From assembly GCF_031085175.1 (NCBI RefSeq), contig NZ_JAVHUY010000010.1, forward strand, positions 62,001 through 126,000: DNA of 64,000 nt, written 5' to 3'. Source of the DNA: Phytohabitans maris (GTDB lineage Bacteria > Actinomycetota > Actinomycetes > Mycobacteriales > Micromonosporaceae). The translations under genes were made by a program, and so were the position numbers. The notes under the pieces are model-generated. The model was not told the DNA's origin and ran no database searches. It worked only from the letters and a program-made list of their open reading frames with translations. Positions 26,715-36,428 of the stretch are shown here, one piece after another (positions within the stretch are counted from its first letter, which is position 1; every line of letters begins with the position of its first letter).

Positions 26715-28571
26715 TCAGAAGCCGAGTGCCGACCGGCCGCCGACCACCGGGATGTGCACCTCGCTGTCGCCGGTCGCGACGCGCAGGCGGGTGCCGCCGA
26801 GCGGGAGGAGCGTGTACTCCTGGTCGGTGGAGAAGACCACCACGCCGATCCGGTGGCCGGCCGGGAAGACGTAGTCCTTGGGCTGCATCGTCCAGCGGTA
26901 GTCGTACAGCCGGCCGGTGCGTACCGGTTCGCTCCGGCCGGCGCCCTTGCGGTTTTGCGGATCCATCCAGCCGCGGGTGACCACGAACGGCGCGGCGGTC
27001 GAGCCGGCCGGGCCGTAGTCGACGAGGTAGGCGGTCAGGTTGGCGTCCGGCTTGTTGTCGATCGCCATCCGCAGCCGCATCTCCGGCCGCCCGGAGAGCC
27101 GTACGTCGCGGGTGAGCGGCGGTGACGTGTACGCGAGGCGGTTGGGGCTGGCCACGTCCGGGTTGGCGACCAGGTCGTCCGGGTGGATCGTCCGGCCCTC
27201 GTCCACAAAGGACTGCTGCGCGTGGCCCCAGGTCCGGCCGGTGGTCAGCGCGCCGGGCGCGGCCAGCCGTACGGCGACGTCGCGGGCGCCGGGGTCGGGC
27301 CAGTTCCGGTACGTCGTGTAGGCGCCGTTCTCCCGCTGGACGACGGCGGTCGGCTCGCTCATGACGCCGTTGCGCACGCCCCACAGCCAGTAGTCGAACC
27401 AGCGGTTTTCGGTCTGCTTGTACGTCCAGGTCTGGCCGTTGGGCAGCGTGACCGGCGTGCTGCTCGGGCTGCTGTGGCCGCCCTGGTGCAGCCAGATCCT
27501 GCGCGGCACGTGCGACTTGGCGAGCTGGTCCCACCAGCCGGCGAAGTGCTCGGTCTTGACGTTCCAGTCGTTGAGCCCGTGCACGACCAGGACGCTGGCC
27601 TTGACCCGGCGCGCGTCCAGGTAGTCGCGCTCCGCCCAGAACCGCGAGTAGTCGCCCGTCACCCGGTCCTGCTTGGCGGTGATGGCGGCCATCTCGTCGG
27701 CGCAGTCGCCCTCGGAGCGGGCCTGCCCCGCCGTGAACTTGGCGAGCACGTCGAGGTCTTCACCCTGGTACGTGCCGGGCGCGACGACCAGCCCGTTGGC
27801 CCGGTAGTAGTCGTACCAGCTGCTGATCGCGGCGACCGGGACGATCGTCTTGAGGCCCTCGACGCCGGTCGTGGCGACCTGGTTGGGGAGCGTGCCGTTG
27901 TACGAGGCGCCGGTCATGCCGACCGCACCGGTGGTCCAGCCGGCCGTGACCCGGGCGCCGCTGGCGTCGTACCCCTTGGCGCGCCCGTTGAGCCAGTCGA
28001 CGACCGCCTTGGTGCCGAGCGTCTCGGCGGCGTCGCCGCTGGTGGAGCAGCCGTCGGAGTCGGCGGTCCCGACGCTCTGGCCGAGCACGACCGCGTACCC
28101 GCGGGGGACGTAGTAGTCGTCGAGCGAGCCGGGCAGGTTGGCCTTGGCCGCCGCGCGCCGTACGGCGGCGCCGGCCGAACGCGCGGCGCTGTGGCGGTCG
28201 AGCCCGTTCTGCGGCAGGTCGTCCACCTCCACGCTGTAGTAAGGCACTTCGCCCCAGACGTCCTTGCGGTACGGGCTGTGCTCGAAGATGACCGGCACCT
28301 TGAAGCCGGCGGTGGCGGTCTCCCGGGGCCGGGAGATGTCGATCGCCACCCGGTCGGTCCGCCCGTCGTGGTTGGTGTCGAGCGGGGTCTCCACATAGAC
28401 CCGTTCCTCGATCGCGTCGGCGAGGGAGAAGACCGGCTGGGTCATCCCGTTTTCGACCACGATGGTCGGCGGCGGGTCGGCCGGCGCGGCCGCGACGGTG
28501 GCGGGTGCGGCCAGCACGAGCCCGCCCGTGACGGCGGCGCTGGCGAGAAGCAGGTGTCGAGCTTGAGGCAT
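26715..28571 (-). CDS. Secreted Xaa-Pro dipeptidyl-peptidase-like hydrolase (S15)
   Basis: 618 aa from the ATG at 28571 (MPQARHLLL) with GGGGGA upstream; an earlier in-frame ATG would disrupt the signal peptide. Signal peptide about 1-29. The alpha/beta-hydrolase domain has its nucleophile Ser near 220 in GMTGASYNGT, Asp in GLNDWNVKT and His in LHQGGHSS. The C-terminal jelly roll (about 400-618) is the PepX/CocE type. It would cut X-Pro dipeptides from peptides outside the cell, complementing the proteases at 16.6-20.3 kb. An esterase role as in CocE is an alternative. Confidence 0.88.
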   Translation of the reverse strand: MPQARHLLLASAAVTGGLVLAAPATVAAAPADPPPTIVVENGMTQPVFSLADAIEERVYVETPLDTNHDGRTDRVAIDISRPRETATAGFKVPVIFEHSPYRKDVWGEVPYYSVEVDDLPQNGLDRHSAARSAGAAVRRAAAKANLPGSLDDYYVPRGYAVVLGQSVGTADSDGCSTSGDAAETLGTKAVVDWLNGRAKGYDASGARVTAGWTTGAVGMTGASYNGTLPNQVATTGVEGLKTIVPVAAISSWYDYYRANGLVVAPGTYQGEDLDVLAKFTAGQARSEGDCADEMAAITAKQDRVTGDYSRFWAERDYLDARRVKASVLVVHGLNDWNVKTEHFAGWWDQLAKSHVPRRIWLHQGGHSSPSSTPVTLPNGQTWTYKQTENRWFDYWLWGVRNGVMSEPTAVVQRENGAYTTYRNWPDPGARDVAVRLAAPGALTTGRTWGHAQQSFVDEGRTIHPDDLVANPDVASPNRLAYTSPPLTRDVRLSGRPEMRLRMAIDNKPDANLTAYLVDYGPAGSTAAPFVVTRGWMDPQNRKGAGRSEPVRTGRLYDYRWTMQPKDYVFPAGHRIGVVVFSTDQEYTLLPLGGTRLRVATGDSEVHIPVVGGRSALGF

Positions 28572-28716
28572 AGGAGTCCCCCAGGGAAACGTCCACTCGT
28601 GATGGAGCCTCAAGAACATATCGACAGATGTACGCGGTGGTCCACCTCTCGCCCACGGACGCCGGGACCCGCGGCCGGCGTGGTGGCCGCGGGTCAGTCC
28701 GGCATCGACACGCCGC

Positions 28717-30999
28717 CTACGGTGGGTCCATGACGAGCTCGGCCGTCATCGGCAGCTCGCGTATCCGGCGGCCGGTCGCGTGAAACACCGCGTTCGCGAT
28801 CGCCGCGGCGACGCCGACCTGGCCGATCTCACCGACCCCCTTGGCACCGAGCGGGCCGACCACCTCGTCGTCCACCTCGATCAGGTCGATGGTCACGTCC
28901 GGCGCGTCGGCGTTCACGGGCACCAGGTAGTCGCCCAGGCTGGTGGCGCTCCACCGGCCCTGCCGCGGGTCCATCCGGTTTCCCTCCAGCAGGGCCTGGC
29001 CCATCCCCCACAGCATCCCGCCGATGAGCTGGCTGCGGGCGGTCTTGGGGTTGAGCACCCGGCCAGGCGCGAACGCGCCGCCCAGCCGCCGCACCCGGAC
29101 CAGCCCGAACTCGGGGTCGACGGCCACCTCGGCGAACTGGGCGCCGAAGGTCAGCAGGCCGTGCGGAGTATCCGGCGGCGGTGGGGTCCAACTGCCCAGC
29201 GCCTCCGCGTCTTCGAGGTGGTGGCGCCCCATCACCTCGCCGTACGTCTCGCCCACCTCCGGCCGCGAGCGCAGCCGCATCCGTCCATCGTGGACCTCCA
29301 CATCGGACGGCTCGGCGCCGTGCAGCGGGGAGCCGCTGTCCGCGACCGCCATCGCGACGAGCTGGTCGCGCAGGGCGGTGGCGGCGTTGTGCACGGCGGC
29401 ACTGACCATCATCGCGCCGGACGAGCCGACCGCGGCGGAGGTGTTGGGCAGGTCGGTGTCGCCGGCCTCGAAGCGGACCGCCTCCATCGGCAGTCCCAGC
29501 CCGTCGGCGGCGACCTGCGTCATCACGGTGGTGACGCCGGTGCCGAACTCCTGCGTACCGGTCTGCACGACCGCGTCGCCGCCGGCGTAGATCCGGGCCC
29601 GGGCGCGCTGGGTGGGCATGATGAACGCGACCGGGTACGCGGCCGCCGCCATCCCGGTGCCGATCAGCCAGTCGCCTTCGCGCCGCATCCGGGGGCGCGG
29701 GTCGCGCCGGGCCCAGCCGAACGACGACGCCGCGACCCGCAGGCACTCGGCGAGCCCGTCGCTGGACCACGGGTTGCCCCGCGGGTCGGTCTCGGCGTGG
29801 CAGCGCAGCCGGAGCTCGACCGGGTCCACGCCGAGCTCGTACGCGAGCTGGTCCATCGCGGTCTCCAGTACGAACACGCCGACCGACTCGCCCGGCCCGC
29901 GGGTGAACGTCGGCGTCATCGTGTTTCCGGTGACCAGCCGGTGTACGCCCTCGGTGTTCGGGCACGCGTACACCTGCGTGGTCGTGGCGGTCGCCGGCTC
30001 GGCCCAGTCGTCGAAGGGCGAGGCGAGCGACAGCTTGTGGTGGCGCAGCGCGATCAGCGTGCCGTCCCGCTTGGCGCCGAGCGACATCGCCTGCTCCTGC
30101 TCCTCGCGGTGGCCGGTCGACGTAAACGCCTGCGGCCGGGTCAGGGCCAGCCGTACCGGGCGGCCGACCTGCCGGGCCGCCATCGCCGCCAGCGTCACGT
30201 GCGGCCAGGTCATCGCCTTGCTCCCGAACCCGCCGCCGACGAAGTGGGTGACCACCCGTACGTCCGAGACGTGCAGGCCCAGCAGGTGGGCGACGGTGAG
30301 CTGGGTCGCCCGGATGCCCATCGTGGAGTCGTAGAGCGTGAGCCGGTCACCGTCCCAGTCGGCGGTGGTCGCGGAGGTCTCGATCGCGTTGTGGTGGTTG
30401 GCCGCGAAGTGGTACGACACGTCGACCCGCACGTCGGCGTCCGCGAGGCCGGCGTCGACGTCACCGCGCGACATGCGGGCCGGCATGAGGCCACCGAAGA
30501 GCGTCGGCGGCTCGTACGCCGAGTCGCGCCCCTCGTCGAGCGTGGTGACCGCGGGCGTCCGCGCGTAGTCCACGCGGACCAGGGACGCGGCGTGCTGGGC
30601 GCGCTCGAGGCTGTCCGCCACGACGACCGCGACCGGCTGGCCGGCGTAGTGCACCGCGTCGTCCTGCATGGGAAAGAAGCTCTCGCCGGGCGCGGCGGCG
30701 CCGACCAGCGACGGCAGCAGGTGCGGTGGCTCGGCGACGCGCGGCAGGTCTTCGTGGGTGAGCACGGCCAGGACGCCGCCGGCGGCGAGCGCCCGGCCGG
30801 TGTCGATCCGGCGGATGCGTCCACTGGGGATGGTCGCGCCGACGATCGTCGCGTACGCGAGGTCCGGCAGCACGATCTCCGCCGTGTACCGGGCGGCGCC
30901 GGTCACCTTGGCGGGCCCGTCGACCCGGTCCACCGGCATGCCGACAACTGAAAACGCTTGCTGGGCCCCATTCCGACGAGCTGCATGTGACGTGCTCAT
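28717..30999 (-). CDS. Molybdenum-binding subunit of a PaoABC-type aldehyde oxidoreductase
   Basis: 760 aa, xanthine-oxidase family large subunit. Moco-binding motifs include VGGGFGSKAM near 240, TRGPGESVGVFVLE, and the catalytic Glu in AKGVGEIGQVG near the C-terminus. The ATG at 30999 overlaps the stop of the FAD subunit by 4 bp (ATGA). The frame runs on upstream without support, so that extension is ignored. The three subunits form one operon in the order FeS, FAD, Mo. The 4Fe-4S insert in the FAD subunit points to broad aldehyde oxidation of the E. coli PaoABC type rather than purine oxidation. Confidence 0.9.
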   Translation of the reverse strand: MSTSHAARRNGAQQAFSVVGMPVDRVDGPAKVTGAARYTAEIVLPDLAYATIVGATIPSGRIRRIDTGRALAAGGVLAVLTHEDLPRVAEPPHLLPSLVGAAAPGESFFPMQDDAVHYAGQPVAVVVADSLERAQHAASLVRVDYARTPAVTTLDEGRDSAYEPPTLFGGLMPARMSRGDVDAGLADADVRVDVSYHFAANHHNAIETSATTADWDGDRLTLYDSTMGIRATQLTVAHLLGLHVSDVRVVTHFVGGGFGSKAMTWPHVTLAAMAARQVGRPVRLALTRPQAFTSTGHREEQEQAMSLGAKRDGTLIALRHHKLSLASPFDDWAEPATATTTQVYACPNTEGVHRLVTGNTMTPTFTRGPGESVGVFVLETAMDQLAYELGVDPVELRLRCHAETDPRGNPWSSDGLAECLRVAASSFGWARRDPRPRMRREGDWLIGTGMAAAAYPVAFIMPTQRARARIYAGGDAVVQTGTQEFGTGVTTVMTQVAADGLGLPMEAVRFEAGDTDLPNTSAAVGSSGAMMVSAAVHNAATALRDQLVAMAVADSGSPLHGAEPSDVEVHDGRMRLRSRPEVGETYGEVMGRHHLEDAEALGSWTPPPPDTPHGLLTFGAQFAEVAVDPEFGLVRVRRLGGAFAPGRVLNPKTARSQLIGGMLWGMGQALLEGNRMDPRQGRWSATSLGDYLVPVNADAPDVTIDLIEVDDEVVGPLGAKGVGEIGQVGVAAAIANAVFHATGRRIRELPMTAELVMDPP

Positions 31000-31973
31000 G
31001 AGGCGCGCTCCAGTACGCGGGCGATCGTCCGCTCGGCCAGCGGCACCTTGAACGCGTTGTACCGGCGCACGTCGGCGCCGCTCAGCTCGGCGGCGGCCGC
31101 CCGCTCGTACGACTCCCGGGTCGCCGGCGCGTCCATCAGCTCCGCCTCGGCGATCCGGGCCCGCCACGGCTTGGTGCCGACACCGCCGAGCGCGAGCCGT
31201 ACGTCCCGCACGACCCCTTCCGAGACCGTCAGCGCCGCCGCGACCGAGACCAGCGCGAACTCGTACGACTGGCGGTCGCGGACCTTGACGTAGGTGGAGC
31301 GGGCCGCGATCACCTCTCCCGGCAGGTCGACCGCCACGATCAGCTCGCCCTGGGCCAGCGGGTGCTCCCGCTGCGGCGCGTCGCCGGGCAGCACGAAGAA
31401 GTCGTCGATCGCGATCGCCCGCGAGCCGCCCGGCCCGATCACGTGCACCAGCGCGTCGAGCGCGACGAGCGCCACGGCCAGGTCGGACGGGTGGGTCGCG
31501 ATGCAGTGCGGGCTGGTACCGAGCACGGCGTGGCCGCGGTTGATGCCGTCGATCGCGGCGCAACCCGTACCCGGGTGGCGCTTGTTGCACGGCGAGATCC
31601 CGTCGCGGAAGTAGCCGCACCGCACCCGCTGGCACAGGTTGCCGCCGATCGTCGCCATGTTGCGCAGCTGCTCCGACGCGCCGAGCAGCAGCGCCTGCGA
31701 CACGGCCGGGTAGCGGGCCATCACGCGGTCGTCGCGGGCCACGTCGCTCATCCGGGACAGCGCGCCCAGCCGCAGGCCGCCGCCGGGCAGCTCCTCCACC
31801 TCGCGGTACGGCAGTTCGTTGATGTCGACCAGCAGGTCGTGCCGGTGTACGCCGATCCGTAGCAGGTCCACCTCGGTGGTGCCGCCGGCCAGGAACGCGG
31901 CGGCCGGGTCGCGTTCCACCATCGCTACCGCCGTCGCCGCGTCGTGCGGCCGGGCGTAGCTAAGCGGTCGCAT
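30996..31973 (-). CDS. FAD-binding subunit with extra 4Fe-4S site (PaoB-like)
   Basis: 325 aa. The N-terminal FAD domain (AFLAGGTTEVDLLR near 27 and GASEQLRNMATIGGNLCQR near 98) is followed by a Cys cluster, LCQRVRCGYF and SPCNKRHPGTGC, that in PaoB binds an additional 4Fe-4S center. The CO_deh_flav C-terminal domain ends the protein. It passes electrons from the 2Fe-2S subunit to FAD. Overlaps: 14 nt with the 2Fe-2S gene upstream and 4 nt with the Mo subunit downstream, so translation is coupled. Confidence 0.9.
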   Translation of the reverse strand: MRPLSYARPHDAATAVAMVERDPAAAFLAGGTTEVDLLRIGVHRHDLLVDINELPYREVEELPGGGLRLGALSRMSDVARDDRVMARYPAVSQALLLGASEQLRNMATIGGNLCQRVRCGYFRDGISPCNKRHPGTGCAAIDGINRGHAVLGTSPHCIATHPSDLAVALVALDALVHVIGPGGSRAIAIDDFFVLPGDAPQREHPLAQGELIVAVDLPGEVIAARSTYVKVRDRQSYEFALVSVAAALTVSEGVVRDVRLALGGVGTKPWRARIAEAELMDAPATRESYERAAAAELSGADVRRYNAFKVPLAERTIARVLERAS

Positions 31974-32487
31974 CCCGGACCTCCCGGATCGCCGCGCGGA
32001 TGTTCGGGTACGCGGCGCAGCGGCAGATGTTGCCGCTCATGTACTCGGCGATGTCGGCGTCGGTGCCGGCGTTTCCTTCCGCGATCAGCGCGACCGCCGA
32101 CATGATCTGTCCGGGTGTGCAGTATCCGCACTGGAACGCGTCGTGCTTGATGAACGCCTTCTGCATCGGGTGGAGCCCGGCGCCGTCCGAGAGTCCCTCG
32201 ATGGTGGTGACGTCGTGCCCCTCGCAGGAGAGCGCGAGGGTGAGGCAGGACAGCACCCGCCGGCCATCCACCCACACCGTGCAGGCGCCGCAGGTGCCCT
32301 GGTCACAGCCTTTCTTGGTACCGGTGAGATCGAGGTGTTCGCGAAGCGTGTCGAGCAGGCTCACCCGCGGCTCGACCGCGACGAGGTACGTCGCGCCGTT
32401 GACGGTGAGCGCGGCCGGCGCACTCCCCGGCCCGCGGGACGCCGCGCGGCTGTCGGCCGAGACGGCCACGGAGATCTCCAGATCCAT
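31960..32487 (-). CDS. 2Fe-2S subunit of the aldehyde oxidoreductase
   Basis: 175 aa. The plant-type ferredoxin cluster is KKGCDQGTCGACTVWVDG...SCLTLA (about residues 60-85), and the second, helical cluster is QCGYCTPGQ (about 120) plus GNICRCAAYPNI (about 152). The N-terminal 25 residues are extra but show no clear Tat motif, so a cytosolic complex is likely, unlike E. coli PaoA. First gene of the operon, divergent from the LuxR-type regulator with 75 bp between starts. Confidence 0.9.
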   Translation of the reverse strand: MDLEISVAVSADSRAASRGPGSAPAALTVNGATYLVAVEPRVSLLDTLREHLDLTGTKKGCDQGTCGACTVWVDGRRVLSCLTLALSCEGHDVTTIEGLSDGAGLHPMQKAFIKHDAFQCGYCTPGQIMSAVALIAEGNAGTDADIAEYMSGNICRCAAYPNIRAAIREVRDATA

Positions 32488-32547
32488 CGCCAGAGTGTCG
32501 AATGCGGGCGCTTCCGTGGACTTCGGTCAGATGACCTTCGCGGTGAC

Positions 32548-32553
32548 TTAAAT
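32548..32553 (+). promoter_or_regulatory. -10 element of a probable leaderless promoter (LuxR-type regulator)
   Basis: TTAAAT ends 9 nt before the GTG at 32563; no ribosome binding site is visible. Confidence 0.35.
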
Positions 32554-32562
32554 TGGCATGCG

Positions 32563-35244
32563 GTGGTGGTACGGGGGACCCAGGCGGGTGCCGCGTTGCT
32601 GGGGCGCGACGACGAGATCGAAGCCATCGCGACCGTGCTCGGCGGCGGCGCCCTCCTACTGACCGGCGCGGCCGGCAGCGGACGATCGGCACTGCTCGAG
32701 GCGGCGGCCGAGCGGGCGACCGCGTCCGGGGTCCGGGTGCTGCGCGGTGCCGGCAGCGACTTCGAGGCCGACCTGCCGTACGCCGGGCTCAACCAACTGC
32801 TGTGGCCGCTGCGGGCCGGCGTCGACGGGCTCGGCTCGGCACACCGCGACGCGCTGCGGTCGGCGATGGGGCTGGACACCGGACCCGCGGACGACCGGCT
32901 CGTCGTCGCCACCGCGACGCTGACGCTGCTGACCCGCGCCGCGCCGGTGCTGCTGCTCGTCGACGACCTGCACCGGGTCGATCCGGCCAGCGCGACCGTC
33001 GTGGGCTTCCTGGCCCGCCGGCTCGACGGCAGCGGCGCCGCCCTGCTCGCCGCGACCGACGCCGCCGGTGACCTGCCCGGGATCGGCGCGCTGGCCATCG
33101 GCCCGCTGGCTGAGAGCGCGGCGTCGGCGCTGCTCACGGCCCGGTTTCCCGACCTGGCCGGGCCGGTACTCCGGCGCCTGCTCGCCGCCGCGCAGGGCAG
33201 CCCGCTGGCGCTGCACGAGCTGCCGGCCGCGCTGACCGCCGCACAGCGCACCGGCTCCCGCGACCTGCCCGACCCGCTGCCGCTCGGCCCGCGCCTCACC
33301 GCGCTGTACGGCACCCGCCTCGACCCGCTGCCCGCGCCGACCCGCCGTCTGCTGCTGCTCGTCGCGCTCGACGGTCCGGCCGGGCCCGCCGTCGCCGCCG
33401 ACCTGGCCGACCTGGAGCGGACCGACCTGGTCGCGATCGACGCCGGCCGGGTCCGGTTTCGCGATCCGCTGGCCCGTTCCGCCGTCGTCGCGCTCGCCCG
33501 GCCCGGCGAGCGGCGGGCCGCGCACCGGGTGCTGGCCGAGAGCGCCGACCATCCCGAACGCCGCGCGTGGCACCTGGCCAGGGCGACGCTCGGCCCGGAC
33601 GAGCGGGTGGCCGGGCTGCTCATGCGGGCCGCGCACACCCACCGGCGGCGCGGCGACGCGGCCGGCGCGTTCGCGGCGATGGTCCGGGCGGCCGACCTCA
33701 GCCCGCGCGGCGCCGACCGGAGCCGGCGGCTGGCCGAGGCCGCGTCGGTACGGGCCGACGTCGACCTACGCGGCGTGTCCCGGCTGCTCGGCGACGCCCG
33801 GCACGCCGACCCGGGCCGGCGCGGCTCGGTGCCGGCGGCGGTGGCCTCCGCGCACCTCGTACTCAACGACGAGGGCGACGTGGACACCGCCCATCGACTC
33901 CTGGTCGGCGCGCTCGACGACCGCGACCCGGCACACATCGACGCGCTGCAGGCGCTGCTGACCGTCTGCGCGCTCGGTGGCCGGGACGAGCTGTGGGCAC
34001 CGTTTCGCGCCGCGGTCGGCCGGCTCCGCCCGGGACCGCCGACGCTGCTGGCCCTGGGCGCCTCGCTCGTCGCCGACCCGGCCCGCGCGACCCCTGGCGA
34101 CCTGGCGCTCCTCGACGACCTGATCGGACGGCTGCACGACGAGATCGACCCGGCGCGGGTCGTGGCGGTGGGCTGGGCGGCCCTCTTCACCGACCGGATG
34201 CCCGCCTGCCGCGAGGCCCACCGCCGGGTCGTACGCGACGGGCGGCGCGGCGGCGCGGTCATCGCCGTGGTCCGCGCACTGGTCAACCTCTGCCTGGACA
34301 GCGTACGCACCGGCCGCTGGGACGAGGCGACCCGGCTGGCCGCGGAAGGGCAGGCGCTCTGCGCGGCCCACGGTTACCAGACGCTGCGGTGGCCGCTGCG
34401 GTTCGGCGCGGCGCTGGTCGCGGCCGGGCAGGGCGACCAGGCCACGACGCAGGACCTCGCCGGCCGGATGCTCCGCTGGGCGGCGGCGCACGGCGCGCAC
34501 TCGATGAGCCGGGCGGCACACCACGCGCTGGCCGTCGCGGCGCTGGGGCGCGGTGACGCCGAGGAGGCGTACCGGCACGCGATCGAGGTGAGCCCGCCGG
34601 GCACGCTCGCCGCCAACGCACCGCTGGCGCTCTGGTCGGCCGCTGACCTGGTCGAGGCCGCTACGCGTACCGGCCGGGAGGCCGAGGCCGCCGCGCACGC
34701 CGCCGCGCTGGAACGGGTGGCGGCGCTCTCGCCACGGCTCGGCCTCGTGGCGGCAGCGGCCACGGCGACCGTCGACCCGTCCGGCGAGCGCTTCGTGGCG
34801 GCCGTCCGGGTGCCGGGCGCGGAGCGGTGGCCGTTCGACCTGGCCCGGGTGCGCCTGTCGTACGGCGAGTGGCTGCGCCGCCACCACGCCACGTCGGCCG
34901 CCCGGGAACAGCTGGCCGCGGCGCGGCAGGTGTTCGAGCAGCTGGGCGCCGCGCCCTGGACCGCGCGGGCCGAGGCCGAGCTGCGCGCGGCCGGTGCCAC
35001 GCCCGCGGCCGGGACGGCCGTGCTGACCCCGCAGGAACGGGAGATCGCGCTGCTCGCCGCGACCGGCCTGACCAACAAGGAGATCGGGCAGCGGCTGCAC
35101 CTCTCGCACCGCACGGTCGGCGCCCACCTGTACCGGGTCTTTCCCAAGCTGGGCATCGGATCCCGGGCGGCGCTTCGGGACGCGTTATCCCTCGAAGGGA
35201 TGACAACCGGGGCAGACGGCCCGGCACCATTCGCGCATCAGTAA
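32563..35244 (+). CDS. LuxR-family ATPase regulator (LAL type)
   Basis: 893 aa. AAA/ATPase domain at the N-terminus: Walker A LLTGAAGSGRSALLEA near 30 and Walker B PVLLLVDDLHRVDP near 131. A long helical, TPR-like middle region follows, then a LuxR HTH at the C-terminus (LTPQEREIALLAATGLTNKE near 825, ending RAALRDAL). The start is the first GTG of GTGGTGGTA, nine nt after a TTAAAT. Divergent from the aldehyde oxidoreductase operon, which it may control. The inducer is unknown. Confidence 0.88.
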   Translation: MVVRGTQAGAALLGRDDEIEAIATVLGGGALLLTGAAGSGRSALLEAAAERATASGVRVLRGAGSDFEADLPYAGLNQLLWPLRAGVDGLGSAHRDALRSAMGLDTGPADDRLVVATATLTLLTRAAPVLLLVDDLHRVDPASATVVGFLARRLDGSGAALLAATDAAGDLPGIGALAIGPLAESAASALLTARFPDLAGPVLRRLLAAAQGSPLALHELPAALTAAQRTGSRDLPDPLPLGPRLTALYGTRLDPLPAPTRRLLLLVALDGPAGPAVAADLADLERTDLVAIDAGRVRFRDPLARSAVVALARPGERRAAHRVLAESADHPERRAWHLARATLGPDERVAGLLMRAAHTHRRRGDAAGAFAAMVRAADLSPRGADRSRRLAEAASVRADVDLRGVSRLLGDARHADPGRRGSVPAAVASAHLVLNDEGDVDTAHRLLVGALDDRDPAHIDALQALLTVCALGGRDELWAPFRAAVGRLRPGPPTLLALGASLVADPARATPGDLALLDDLIGRLHDEIDPARVVAVGWAALFTDRMPACREAHRRVVRDGRRGGAVIAVVRALVNLCLDSVRTGRWDEATRLAAEGQALCAAHGYQTLRWPLRFGAALVAAGQGDQATTQDLAGRMLRWAAAHGAHSMSRAAHHALAVAALGRGDAEEAYRHAIEVSPPGTLAANAPLALWSAADLVEAATRTGREAEAAAHAAALERVAALSPRLGLVAAAATATVDPSGERFVAAVRVPGAERWPFDLARVRLSYGEWLRRHHATSAAREQLAAARQVFEQLGAAPWTARAEAELRAAGATPAAGTAVLTPQEREIALLAATGLTNKEIGQRLHLSHRTVGAHLYRVFPKLGIGSRAALRDALSLEGMTTGADGPAPFAHQ

Positions 35245-35322
35245 ATTTCGGACCTACCGGTTCAATACACCTTCCGCCATCGGTGTTCGCTGTGCCGACC
35301 CAGAACGGTGGAAGGAGCCTGC

Positions 35323-36318
35323 GTGTACGTCCCAAAACAAGCACTGGCCTGGCTTTTCGTGGTCGGTGCCGGGCTGTTCGGGTGGTGGTTGTGGTGGTCC
35401 GACCACCAGGGCCGCGAGCCGGTCTCGGCCGCCGCCGAGCAGCCCGCCGCACCCGAGCCGGTCACGCTCCGGCTCACGATCGTGACGCCCGACGGTGAGA
35501 CGACCAAGGAAGTCACGGCGGCTCCGGCCCAGCACGACGGCGAGCCGGGCGGCGGGGCGGCCGACACCGTTCACCAGGATCTGAAGGTGCTCGCCCACGA
35601 CGGCGCGATCGTCTACGTCGGCGACGACGGCAAGCTCACCGCGAACACCGGCGACGCGCAGTCGAGCGGCGCGGTCACGATCGACTCGGAGGGCTCGACG
35701 CTCCAGACCGGGCAGAGCGCCGTGACGGGCACCGTCCGCGACGAGGACAGCGAGGTGACCAACGAGTTCACGCCGCACCTCGGCGACCGGGCGGTGGCGA
35801 TCGCCGGGTACGAGAACCACTCGGTCAACGTCGCCGGCAACGACCAGATCGTCACGTACGACGACTCGAACGTGTACCTCAACCGCAACGGCCAGGTCAT
35901 GGGAAACACCGGCGACACCGACTCGAGCGGGTTGAACGCCCTCTTCGTGGTCCGCTCGTTCGTGCGCTCCGGCGACTCGGCGGACGCCCCGCCCGGCCAG
36001 GAGGAGCCCGAGGAACCCGACGAACCGGACGAGGAGCAGGCCGCCAGCACGCTCGCCTCGACCGGCTCCGCCGCGGTGACCGACGACGACGGCGGTACGA
36101 CGGCCAGCGGCCGCGACCCGCTCGTGATCGGCGGCGACGGCTACGACGACCTCGGCATCCGGTCGAGCGGCAACCGCAACATCGTCACCTACGACGACTC
36201 CAACGTCGTCGTGGGCGGTACCGGTCCGGCGATGACCCAGATCGGTGACTCCGACACCGGAGGCGCCGTGGTGATGGCCGCCATCGACTCCCACGTCGAG
36301 GCCGGCAACGCCTTCTGA
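35323..36318 (+). CDS. Membrane-anchored acidic repeat protein of unknown function
   Basis: 331 aa, GTG with AAGGAG 6 nt upstream. One N-terminal membrane segment (about 6-24) is followed by an extracellular, very acidic part. Three copies of a module near 90-119, 173-206 and 285-316 share IV-x-Y-DDSNV, then N-x-GQ, then NTGDTDSSG and a hydrophobic strand. The modules alternate with acidic linkers (EEPEEPDEPDEEQ). The repeated strand pattern and Asp/Asn/Gly-rich turns suggest a beta-solenoid or a Ca2+-binding adhesive surface. I recognise no family. A strong hairpin ends the unit. Confidence 0.8.
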   Translation: MYVPKQALAWLFVVGAGLFGWWLWWSDHQGREPVSAAAEQPAAPEPVTLRLTIVTPDGETTKEVTAAPAQHDGEPGGGAADTVHQDLKVLAHDGAIVYVGDDGKLTANTGDAQSSGAVTIDSEGSTLQTGQSAVTGTVRDEDSEVTNEFTPHLGDRAVAIAGYENHSVNVAGNDQIVTYDDSNVYLNRNGQVMGNTGDTDSSGLNALFVVRSFVRSGDSADAPPGQEEPEEPDEPDEEQAASTLASTGSAAVTDDDGGTTASGRDPLVIGGDGYDDLGIRSSGNRNIVTYDDSNVVVGGTGPAMTQIGDSDTGGAVVMAAIDSHVEAGNAF

Positions 36319-36326
36319 ACGCGCTA

Positions 36327-36357
36327 CGCCCTGGCCGGACGACCTCCGGCCAGGGCG
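36327..36357 (+). terminator. Terminator hairpin
   Basis: CGCCCTGGCCGG-ACGACCT-CCGGCCAGGGCG, 12-bp perfect stem, 8 bp after the stop at 36318. Confidence 0.8.
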
Positions 36358-36428
36358 GTCGGAGTAACACCGGCGGGCGCTCCCGCGCTTGTCCGGATGG
36401 CATCAATGTCACACGGGGAGGCTTCGAA